NCBI GenBank assembly: GCA_017991025.1
Contig: JAGNMT010000109.1
Location: 1 to 9,058 of the forward strand
Direction of reading: 5' to 3'
Length of the DNA stretch: 9,058 nt
Source: Verrucomicrobiales bacterium
GTDB taxonomy: Bacteria > Verrucomicrobiota > Verrucomicrobiia > Verrucomicrobiales > DEV007
Shown here in pieces: positions 1 to 6,043 of this stretch. Under the pieces are notes generated by a model. It was given only the letters and a program-made list of their open reading frames with translations. It was not told where the DNA came from and searched no databases. The position numbers and the translations under genes were made by a program. The first letter of the stretch is position 1. Each line of letters begins with the position of its first letter.

Positions 1-1332
1 CCCCAGTTCCTAGTGGGGGCCCGTCTCGGCAGTCCTCTGGTGGTCGGGCTCGGCAAAGGCGAACACTTTCTCGCATCGGATGTCAGTGCGATCGTTTCCC
101 ACACCACGAGCGCGATTTATCTTCAGGATCGTGACCTCGTGTTCATGACCGCTCAGGATTTTACAGTTGAGAATGTGAACGGTGATCAGGCTGCCTACGA
201 AGTGAGTGAAGTCGAGTTCACTGCGGAACAGGCGGAGAAGGGAAAATACCCGCACTACATGCTCAAAGAGATTTTTGAGCAGCCGGTTTCGATTCAGAAT
301 GCTTTCCGTGGTCGACTGATCGACGATCAGGCCTCGGCGATTCTCGGAGGGCTCGGATTGACCCCGCGCGAATTGCGGGATATCGAGCGCATCGTTCTCT
401 GTGGATGCGGCACTGCTTCGCATGCGGCGATGGTGGGGGAATACATGATCGAGCATCTCGCGAGGATTCCGACGGAAGTCGAGATCGCGAGCGAGTTTCG
501 TTACCGGAATCCTCCCCTTGATAAAAACACGCTCGCGTTTGTCATCAGCCAGAGCGGGGAGACCATCGACACGCTTGCAGCGATGCGGGAGGGGCAGCGC
601 AAGGGGTATCGCGTTCTCGGTATCGTCAACTCGGTCGCGTCGACGATTGCCCGCGAATCGGATGGCGGCAGTTATCTCCACTCTGGTCCCGAGATCGGGG
701 TGGCTGCGACAAAATCCTTCACCTCGCAGGTCACCGTGCTTGCGCTTCTCGCCCTGCTTCTCGGACGCATGCGACACCTCTCTGTTGATTACGGGCAGCG
801 GCTCTTGAAGGAAATTCGCGAATTGCCGGCGAAAGTAGAGAGAATCCTCGAACAGTCCGATTATATCAAGGAGATCGCCCTGAAGTACATCGACGCCCAG
901 GGAATGCTCTTTCTGGGACGTCAGTTCAACTATCCTACGGCGCTTGAAGGAGCGCTGAAGATGAAGGAGATCTCTTACATATTTGCCAGTGGTCATGCCG
1001 CAGCGGAGCTCAAGCACGGGGTCATCGCCCTCGTCAGTGAGGCAGTGCCAAGTGTCTTTATCATGCCGCGGGACTCCGTCTATGATAAGAACGTGAGTAC
1101 TCTTGAGGAGGTCAAGGCGCGGAAAGGTCCCGTTATAGCGATCACCACGGAGGGACGGACCGATCTTGAGCGCATTGCTGATGACGTCATCTACATCCCG
1201 GAGGTGACAGAGTGTCTCAGTCCCATCCTTTCGGTGATCCCGCTGCAGTTGCTCAGCTACCACTTTGCAGTCGCTCGCGGGTGCGATGTCGATAAACCGA
1301 GAAATCTCGCCAAGAGCGTCACGGTGGAGTAA
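1..1332 (+). CDS. glmS: Glutamine--fructose-6-phosphate aminotransferase (GlmS), 5'-truncated by the window edge
   Basis: GlmS makes glucosamine-6-phosphate from fructose-6-phosphate and glutamine, the first step of UDP-GlcNAc synthesis, in the cytosol. The reading frame is open from base 1, so the gene begins outside the window. 443 residues are visible. They align end to end with the C-terminal part of E. coli GlmS with an offset of about 165, so the N-terminal Cys and most of the glutaminase domain are missing. Visible order: end of the glutaminase domain (GSPLVVGLG, residues 7-15), then SIS domain 1 with CGCGTASHAA and SQSGET (183-188), EIGVAATKSF, then SIS domain 2 and the terminal tail LAKSVTVE. 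Residues matching E. coli E481, K485, E488, H504 and K603 are present (E316, K320, E323, H339, K438). The segment between E323 and H339 is atypical: YIFASGHAAAELKHG instead of the usual YIHAE-type sequence. The family assignment is secure. The GTG at base 13 is not a real start. Confidence 0.97.
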   Translation, partial: PQFLVGARLGSPLVVGLGKGEHFLASDVSAIVSHTTSAIYLQDRDLVFMTAQDFTVENVNGDQAAYEVSEVEFTAEQAEKGKYPHYMLKEIFEQPVSIQNAFRGRLIDDQASAILGGLGLTPRELRDIERIVLCGCGTASHAAMVGEYMIEHLARIPTEVEIASEFRYRNPPLDKNTLAFVISQSGETIDTLAAMREGQRKGYRVLGIVNSVASTIARESDGGSYLHSGPEIGVAATKSFTSQVTVLALLALLLGRMRHLSVDYGQRLLKEIRELPAKVERILEQSDYIKEIALKYIDAQGMLFLGRQFNYPTALEGALKMKEISYIFASGHAAAELKHGVIALVSEAVPSVFIMPRDSVYDKNVSTLEEVKARKGPVIAITTEGRTDLERIADDVIYIPEVTECLSPILSVIPLQLLSYHFAVARGCDVDKPRNLAKSVTVE

Positions 1333-1395
1333 CCGGGCCCCTTTTTAACCTGACAAAGTCTCCAGTATCGGAGATGGTAGAAAACATCAACAAGT

Positions 1396-1872
1396 ATGGA
1401 CGAAGACGACGCTAGCGCCTCGCAGACGAGCACCGTAAACGGCACGCCGGTCCGTCAGATGGCGGTGTTTCTCCCGAATCGACCCGGTGCTTTCGTGTCT
1501 ATTCTTGATTTGCTCCGGACCAGTCATGTGGTGGTTCTCGGCCTCTCGGTTCAGGACTCCATCGATAATACGGTGGTGCGGCTGATCGTGAGCGATCCAG
1601 ATACCGTGGAAACGGTCTTTATCGAAAGAGGCATCCCCTTCAACTCGACCGATATCCTCGTCGTGGCGCTTCGCGATGGGGCGGAGCAAATGCCCGATTG
1701 TCTTCGTGCGCTGCTCAAAGCGGAGACGAATATTCATTTTATCTATCCGCTCCTCTCTCAACCCGATGGCAATGCCGCGCTTGCGCTCTGTGTTGAGGAT
1801 AATCATTTCGGACAGTCCGTCCTGACGAAGGCCGGGTTCAAAGTTCTCCGTCAGGAAGATCTGAGCCGTTGA
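1396..1872 (+). CDS. Tandem ACT-domain protein, probable small-molecule sensor
   Basis: A 158-residue soluble protein with no signal peptide or membrane segment. After a polar N-terminal tail (residues 1-20), residues 20-92 form a typical ACT domain. It has the first strand MAVFLPNRPG with the N-R-P-G turn that binds amino acids in many ACT domains, a helix SILDLLRTS, and a strand ending LGLSVQDS. Residues 93-155 look like a second, more divergent ACT unit (helix PDCLRALLKAE, strand FIYPLL, strand AALALCVED). No catalytic domain is attached, so it is probably a stand-alone ligand-binding or regulatory subunit. Automatic pipelines might call such a protein acetolactate synthase small subunit-like, but nothing here shows that partner. 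It follows glmS by 63 bases on the same strand and may be cotranscribed. The ATG at 1396 has no Shine-Dalgarno sequence; a GGAGA lies about 21 bases upstream, too far to serve. The ligand is unknown. Confidence 0.85.
   Translation: MDEDDASASQTSTVNGTPVRQMAVFLPNRPGAFVSILDLLRTSHVVVLGLSVQDSIDNTVVRLIVSDPDTVETVFIERGIPFNSTDILVVALRDGAEQMPDCLRALLKAETNIHFIYPLLSQPDGNAALALCVEDNHFGQSVLTKAGFKVLRQEDLSR
1820..1856. repeat. 8-base inverted repeat near the convergent gene ends
   Basis: TCCTGACG at 1820-1827 and CGTCAGGA at 1849-1856 are perfect reverse complements separated by 21 bases. The repeat lies in the last codons of the ACT gene and just beyond the stop of the converging RDD gene. A T5 run follows at 1873-1877, but 16 bases after the stem, so this is not a classical intrinsic terminator. 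It could be a 3'-end stem-loop for either transcript, or chance within coding sequence. Confidence 0.35.
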
Positions 1873-1875
1873 TTT

Positions 1876-2673
1876 TTAAACCGAGGCGCGCCGGAAGAGA
1901 GTCTCGACGACATTTCGAACATACTGCTCGTCGGAGAGACCTATCGTGATCTCCTCAGGAAACTCCGCTGTTTCCCGGAAGTATTCGGCGAGTTGGGAGA
2001 AAAGCTCAAGCCGGGCCTCCGGATCCAGCTCATTCCTCCGTGTCACCGCGTCGAGGGCGATACGGGCCTCTTCCGGAGTGGTCCGTTGCCGCAGCCTTGC
2101 TTCAAGATGGGGGAGGGTCGCAAAGGAGTTCATGTCCTTGCTAAGCAGTTCTCCAAGGGCCGGTGTCGAGACCTGCGTTTCCCGGATCACGAGGGTTCCC
2201 GCTGCGATGTCGCCGAGGCGCTGGCAGCGTTTCGTGACGAGGCAGGAGATACCGCCGAAGAGATAGAAAGTCGGGAGCATGTCGAGAAGACGGAAAAGAT
2301 TCCGGATGATGACCTGTTTCAGACCGAGGGATAGGCCGCGCTCGTCGATGGCTCGCAACTTTAAGAGGCGTTTCCCTACGGTCCTCCCCGACCAGAGCCA
2401 CTCTGTCGTCATTCCATAGCAGGTCGCGACGAGAAACTGGAGAAAGATAGTGGCCCCGGCACCAAAGTCCTGAAGCACACTTCCTATTACCGGGATACCG
2501 GAGGCCGCCATCGAGAGAAAAGAAATTACCTGGCTGAACAGGATCGTGAGGGCCAGGACGATTGCCACATCGATCGCAAGGGCGAGGCACCGGCTGAAGG
2601 GGCTCGCGAGGGGAATCTCGAAAGTGACTCCCTCCGGCGTCCGTACCGTTAGTGATGTCGTGGTCCCCAGCAT
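1876..2673 (-). CDS. RDD-family integral membrane protein
   Basis: A 265-residue protein. Residues 24-166 are an RDD domain: R28 and D35 in SRCLALAID at the start of the first membrane segment (about 33-55), a second hydrophobic segment (about 72-90), the GRTVGKRLLKLRAID loop (97-110), a short hydrophobic stretch (134-147) and the closing RLGDIAAGTLVIRE (152-165). A charged, helical and presumably cytosolic tail of about 100 residues follows. RDD proteins are membrane proteins whose roles are mostly unknown; some are tied to ion exchange. The ATG at 2673 was chosen because it overlaps the TAA of the upstream SpoIIM gene by one base (TAATG on the minus strand), a typical translational-coupling arrangement, and because the RDD family sequence starts just after it. 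The frame stays open to 3006, but that extension is low-quality sequence overlapping the SpoIIM gene. Its stop lies three bases from the stop of the converging ACT gene. Confidence 0.9.
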   Translation of the reverse strand: MLGTTTSLTVRTPEGVTFEIPLASPFSRCLALAIDVAIVLALTILFSQVISFLSMAASGIPVIGSVLQDFGAGATIFLQFLVATCYGMTTEWLWSGRTVGKRLLKLRAIDERGLSLGLKQVIIRNLFRLLDMLPTFYLFGGISCLVTKRCQRLGDIAAGTLVIRETQVSTPALGELLSKDMNSFATLPHLEARLRQRTTPEEARIALDAVTRRNELDPEARLELFSQLAEYFRETAEFPEEITIGLSDEQYVRNVVETLFRRASV

Positions 2674-3686
2674 TAGGTCGTCACCGTCGTATTTCGGTTG
2701 GGATTCCGTCCACAGAAGGAGAGGTAGCAGATCAGAGCGCTGAGTTGGATCGCCCCGAATCCAATTTTCCAGGGATAGAACTGTGGATCGTGGTATTGCG
2801 AGAGAAAGGACTCCACAATTCCCGCCCAGATCAAAAGGAGTCCCGCGCCACCGATGAGCGTGAGGAGGTCTCCCCGGATGCAGGCGAAGCGCTGGCGCAG
2901 TCGGCGGTTGGTTCCCCAGCCGAACATCGTGTGGGCGATGATCAGACCCGCCTGCCCCCCGATAAAGATTGCCGGCAGTTCGAACGATCCGTGGGGCAGC
3001 AACCATGCGGTCAGGAATATACCCTGGCCGTCCGAGATATAATCGAAGATCACCACCCCGATGAGAGTTCCGTTATAAAAAAGAAGAATCAACGTGAAGA
3101 TGCCCCAGAGAAAGCCGGTTACCATCGTCATGATCGTCACCTTCGTGTTGTGGGTCATGAGCTGGGCGGAAAAAGCATGGCGTCCCTGGAAGGCATCGAA
3201 GTCCTGTTTCTCCTCCCGCTCGACCCGCTTGGAAGGTTTTTCATTGAGGTGGCTGAACTGCGGCGGGATAAAATCCGCCTTGGAATCGTAGTTCAACATT
3301 AATGCGGCCATTCCAAAACCAGCCCCGATCCAAAAGGTGCCGGCAGAAAGCGCGAACGCGATCCAGTGTCGCCGAAATGTCGCCGGAAAGGTGCGCGAGA
3401 TCCACTGCCAGGGGCGGAAGGGAACTCGTTCCCCGCCATCCTCGTGGAGGCGGCTGTAGGCCCGTGCGACCAGCCGTTCGAGGAAGCGCGTTGTTTCCGC
3501 TTCGCCGGCGAAGGTCTTCAGTTTCACGAGATCCGAAGACGTGCGCTGATAGAGGTAATAAAATCGTTTCGCCTCGTCGAGCGACTGACGGCGGTCGGGC
3601 TGGTTTTCCTGAATGTGCAACAACCCGGTCAGCTCGTCCCAGAAGAAACGCTCCTTCGCGATGAACTTGTCGAGGTCGAGAATCAC
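2673..3686 (-). CDS. SpoIIM-family (DUF95) integral membrane protein
   Basis: A 337-residue multispanning protein. A soluble helical N-terminus (1-105), opening with FIAKERFFWDELTGLL, is followed by hydrophobic segments at about 107-131, 183-217, 236-254, 274-293 and 306-325. The family signature PHGSFELPAIFIGGQAGL sits at 231-248. The family is named after Bacillus sporulation protein SpoIIM, but homologues occur widely in non-sporulating bacteria, often beside RDD, MoxR ATPase and DUF58 genes, so the name does not imply sporulation here. It is the first gene of a two-gene minus-strand operon with the RDD gene. No MoxR or DUF58 gene is in the window. A charged insert at 133-170 lies between the first two membrane regions. 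The start is GTG, with no in-frame upstream alternative and no Shine-Dalgarno sequence. The next methionine falls inside the first membrane segment, which supports GTG. Confidence 0.92.
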   Translation of the reverse strand: MILDLDKFIAKERFFWDELTGLLHIQENQPDRRQSLDEAKRFYYLYQRTSSDLVKLKTFAGEAETTRFLERLVARAYSRLHEDGGERVPFRPWQWISRTFPATFRRHWIAFALSAGTFWIGAGFGMAALMLNYDSKADFIPPQFSHLNEKPSKRVEREEKQDFDAFQGRHAFSAQLMTHNTKVTIMTMVTGFLWGIFTLILLFYNGTLIGVVIFDYISDGQGIFLTAWLLPHGSFELPAIFIGGQAGLIIAHTMFGWGTNRRLRQRFACIRGDLLTLIGGAGLLLIWAGIVESFLSQYHDPQFYPWKIGFGAIQLSALICYLSFCGRNPNRNTTVTT

Positions 3687-3721
3687 GAGCGGATTATGGG
3701 GGCGGGGAGGGAAGGGTGCAA
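3687..3721 (-). promoter_or_regulatory. Candidate promoter of the SpoIIM-RDD operon, possibly leaderless
   Basis: On the minus strand, CATAAT (3698-3693) matches the sigma-70 -10 consensus at five of six bases. A weak -35 candidate TTGCAC (3721-3716) lies 17 bases upstream. The -10 box ends six bases before the GTG start codon at 3686, so transcription would begin at or next to the first base of the start codon. That gives a leaderless mRNA, which fits the absence of a Shine-Dalgarno sequence. The -35 match is poor, so this is a prediction. Confidence 0.35.
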
Positions 3722-3739
3722 GTCTGATTCGTGGCAGGT

Positions 3740-3785
3740 GATGGGGCCGTGCAGGTACGCCCGATCCTAAACCTGCTGCCCCATC
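3740..3785. repeat. Interrupted inverted repeat (8+6 base pairs) in the divergent intergenic region
   Basis: GATGGGGC (3740-3747) pairs with GCCCCATC (3778-3785), and GCAGGT (3751-3756) pairs with ACCTGC (3771-3776), leaving a small CGT/T internal bulge and a 14-base loop. GCAGGT also occurs at 3734-3739 as a direct repeat, which would allow an alternative pairing. The structure lies about 160 bases upstream of the plus-strand gene at 3947 and 54 bases upstream of the minus-strand gene starting at 3686. Because both neighbours point away from it, a terminator role is not expected. An operator, a 5'-leader hairpin or a small RNA are the options. The rest of 3687-3946 shows no ORF of note. Confidence 0.55.
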
Positions 3786-3884
3786 GCTCCTTACCCCGGT
3801 GTTTCATTCAGGTGTTTTCGGCGGTAAGACGTTTCTATCCCTGGAATCGCATTTTATTCTCGCCTTTGATGATGCCGGGTGTTG

Positions 3885-3913
3885 AAGTGCTCCCTGCGTT
3901 GAGTTGGGCACTT
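3885..3913. repeat. Short inverted repeat in the leader of the 3947 gene
   Basis: AAGTGC (3885-3890) and GCACTT (3908-3913) are perfect reverse complements with a 17-base loop, 33 bases upstream of the ATG at 3947. Two further G-C pairs are possible with a one-base bulge. It may be a leader hairpin, or chance at this length. Confidence 0.25.
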
Positions 3914-3946
3914 AGCGCTGACTTTCCAGCAAACTTCTGACTGTCC

Positions 3947-5014
3947 ATGGACTCTAGAAATGTAATCTTCACTCTGGTGCTGGGGCTTTTGAGCATGGCC
4001 ATGGCCGAAGAGACCGGACTTGTTGCTTCGGCGACGGAGCGAGGTCTTGCCCGGGTGAAGCAGGCCGCGAGTGACTGGCAAACGCACAAAAGTTGTTTCT
4101 CGTGCCACCATCAGACCCTGCCGATCCTGGCCGCGCTCGAGGGCGAGCGTGCCGGTTTTCCGTTAGACAGAGAATGGCTGAGATCGCAGGTGGAGTCATC
4201 GCACCGGTATTTTGAAGACAGAATCGACGAAATGGAGAAGGGCGATCATGTCCCGGGCGGAGCGGCGACGACAGGGTTCGGCTTCTGGGCTTTGCAACTG
4301 GCCGGTCGACCACCCGATGAGACCACGACGGCGATGGTGGCCTACCTGCTCCAGATTCAGGGGGTGGTCCGGGCGAAAGATCGCAAACCGGAGAACCCGC
4401 TGACTCTCGATGACGGTCGCTGGCAGGCGTCGTGTCGCCGTGCCCCGATGCAGGCTTCCTACATCGGAGACACGGTGCTCGTGCTGCTCGGACTTGAAGA
4501 ATACGCGACAACAGATCAGCAGGCAGCGGTCGCCAAGGCGCGCCTCGCAGCGGACCAATGGCTCGCCGGGGTACCGCTGCGCAGTCAACAGGATAGGCTA
4601 TGGCGACTGTGGGGCCTACATTTTCTTAACGGGGACGAGGCGCTGAAGCAAAACACTCTCGCCGCCATTCTCGCTGCGCAGAAAGAGGACGGCGGGTGGG
4701 CGGAAAATGATGAGGGCACTAGCGATGCCTATTCGACGGGACAGACCTTGTTTATGCTTCTAAAAACGGGGTTCGCGGCGGATCATGCGGCCACCATTCG
4801 GGCTCGTGATTACCTTTTAAAAACGCAGCATGCCGACGGCTCATGGCTTGCGGAATCGCATGTGGAATACAAAGCCCAGCTCTATTTTGAAAATGGCGAT
4901 CCGCATGGCGTGGATCAGTTTCTTTCCACTGCCGCGACGGCCTGGGCGACGGCCGGGCTCGCGCAATTGCTTCCTACAAAATCCGCTGCTCCGGTTCCTG
5001 CGCCCGCTCCATGA
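3947..5014 (+). CDS. Exported terpene-cyclase-like toroid protein with a CxxCHH motif
   Basis: A 355-residue protein with an N-terminal signal peptide (hydrophobic 6-19, likely cleavage after AMA, residue 20). Right after the mature start comes KSCFSCHHQTLP (48-59), with a CxxCH pattern (C50, C53, H54) that could bind heme c covalently. The rest is helical with QW-like repeats of the prenyltransferase/squalene-hopene cyclase fold, clearest at QKEDGGWAE and QHADGSWLAE near the C-terminus; earlier repeats are degenerate. No DxDD motif of squalene-hopene cyclases is seen, and the protein is about half the length of those enzymes, so cyclase activity is unlikely. From memory, similar proteins with a CHHQ motif occur in Planctomycetes, Verrucomicrobia and Acidobacteria without a known function. 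A proline/alanine-rich tail ends the protein. It is first in an apparent operon; its stop overlaps the next start (ATGA). No Shine-Dalgarno sequence precedes the ATG. Confidence 0.82.
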   Translation: MDSRNVIFTLVLGLLSMAMAEETGLVASATERGLARVKQAASDWQTHKSCFSCHHQTLPILAALEGERAGFPLDREWLRSQVESSHRYFEDRIDEMEKGDHVPGGAATTGFGFWALQLAGRPPDETTTAMVAYLLQIQGVVRAKDRKPENPLTLDDGRWQASCRRAPMQASYIGDTVLVLLGLEEYATTDQQAAVAKARLAADQWLAGVPLRSQQDRLWRLWGLHFLNGDEALKQNTLAAILAAQKEDGGWAENDEGTSDAYSTGQTLFMLLKTGFAADHAATIRARDYLLKTQHADGSWLAESHVEYKAQLYFENGDPHGVDQFLSTAATAWATAGLAQLLPTKSAAPVPAPAP

Positions 5015-6015
5015 AAGAAGCGATCGCCTTTGCCGCGTCTCTCGGTTTGCGCCTTCCCATTTTTCAGGCCCCTGTTGGCAGTGTCGCAGGTTCGTCGCTG
5101 GCGGCGGCGGTTTCGCAGGCAGGAGGTATGGGCGCGCTCGCCCTGACATGGACCTCACCGGAGGACGCCCGGCGTCTCATCGCGGAGGTAAGAGTTAGGA
5201 CGGATCGCCCCGTGCAGACGAACTTCGTTCTCGCCTTTGCACCAGAATCACTTCCTGCCGCGCTGGAGGCCGGGGTGAATGTGATTACTTTTTCGTGGGG
5301 CATGCCGGTGAAGGAAGCTGCCCTTGTTAAATCTTTCGGAGCCCGGTTTGGTGTTCAGGTCACGGGTGCGGAAGGAGTGCAACAGGCCCTTGATCTCGGC
5401 GCGGATTTTTTGATCTGTCAGGGTATCGAAGCGGGCGGGCATGTTCAGGCAACACGGCCTCTCGATGAATTGTTGCCGACGGTGCTTGCGGTCGCGCAGG
5501 GCGTGCCTGTGATCGCGGCCGGCGGTATGGGCGACGGCAAAGCGATAGCCCGTGTTCTTTGTCTGGGTGCGTCCGGCGTGATGCTGGGCACGCGTTTTGT
5601 CGCGACACAGGAGTCCCTTGCTCATGACTTTTACAAACGCCGTCTTGTCGATGCCGGCGCGGCGGACACGGTGCTCACGGTTTGTTTTGACGGGGGATGG
5701 CCCGGGACTCCGCATCGTGTTTTGTCTAACGAGACCCTAGAAAAATGGAAGGCGGCTGGTTCTCCGCAGGCCGGGGATCGTCCCGGAGAAGGGGATCTCG
5801 TCGCGACCGGAACTGACGGACGTTTTTTCATCCGCTACGATGACGCGCCGCCTCTCGTGAGCACTCAAGGCGATCCCGCGGCGATGTGCCTCTATGCCGG
5901 GACAAGTTGCGAGGCGGTCGGGGACGTTCCGACTGTCAGTTTTTTGATGGAACAACTCTGGCGCGAGGCCTGGCGTTCTGAGATACCGCTTCCCACGCGA
6001 GAGGAATTTCGCTAG
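5011..6015 (+). CDS. Nitronate monooxygenase / 2-nitropropane dioxygenase-like FMN enzyme
   Basis: A 334-residue cytosolic protein (no signal peptide) with the TIM-barrel fold of the NMO/NPD family. Such FMN enzymes oxidise alkyl nitronates to carbonyl compounds and nitrite; relatives include FabK enoyl reductases. Visible motifs: PIFQAPVGSVAG at the N-terminus (16-27, FMN-contacting strand), QTNF (69-72), EAGGHVQ (140-146) with the catalytic-type H144, the phosphate-binding PVIAAGGMGDG (166-176) and GVMLGTRFVATQES (189-202). Length fits the family (about 320-360). The substrate cannot be read from sequence, and an enoyl-reductase or other role is possible. The ATG at 5011 overlaps the preceding TGA by the classic ATGA, implying coupled translation with an exported protein, an odd partnership. 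The next gene begins 28 bases downstream. Confidence 0.9.
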   Translation: MKEAIAFAASLGLRLPIFQAPVGSVAGSSLAAAVSQAGGMGALALTWTSPEDARRLIAEVRVRTDRPVQTNFVLAFAPESLPAALEAGVNVITFSWGMPVKEAALVKSFGARFGVQVTGAEGVQQALDLGADFLICQGIEAGGHVQATRPLDELLPTVLAVAQGVPVIAAGGMGDGKAIARVLCLGASGVMLGTRFVATQESLAHDFYKRRLVDAGAADTVLTVCFDGGWPGTPHRVLSNETLEKWKAAGSPQAGDRPGEGDLVATGTDGRFFIRYDDAPPLVSTQGDPAAMCLYAGTSCEAVGDVPTVSFLMEQLWREAWRSEIPLPTREEFR

Positions 6016-6043
6016 TTTGTATCCTGCCAGCCCCCGACGAAAC

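Noticed and set aside
10..1263. Long minus-strand open frame (417 codons) opposite glmS
   Set aside because: It lies wholly antisense to a clearly conserved glmS, has no recognisable domain and an Arg/His-rich composition typical of antisense frames in GC-rich coding DNA.
1333..1395. GGGCCC followed by a T run after glmS as a terminator, and a small TCTCC/GGAGA hairpin (1359-1374)
   Set aside because: The T5 run is not preceded by a real stem-loop, and the hairpin has only five pairs with no following T run. Neither is enough to call a terminator or regulatory element.
2674..3006. Upstream extension of the RDD gene to a start at 3006
   Set aside because: This stretch is out of frame with, and overlaps, the SpoIIM coding region and reads as shadow sequence. 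The ATG at 2673 overlapping the SpoIIM stop is the better start.
3302..3770. Plus-strand open frames across the SpoIIM start region
   Set aside because: They are antisense to the conserved SpoIIM gene, with Arg-rich translations and no motif or start signal.
3947..5014. Calling the toroid protein a squalene-hopene cyclase
   Set aside because: It is about half the expected length, lacks the DxDD motif, and has a signal peptide and a CxxCHH motif not found in that enzyme.
6017..6043. TTG start nine codons upstream of the DUF3604 gene
   Set aside because: It would place MYPASPRRN before an otherwise ideal signal peptide that begins with MKH at 6044, and it has no ribosome-binding site in support.
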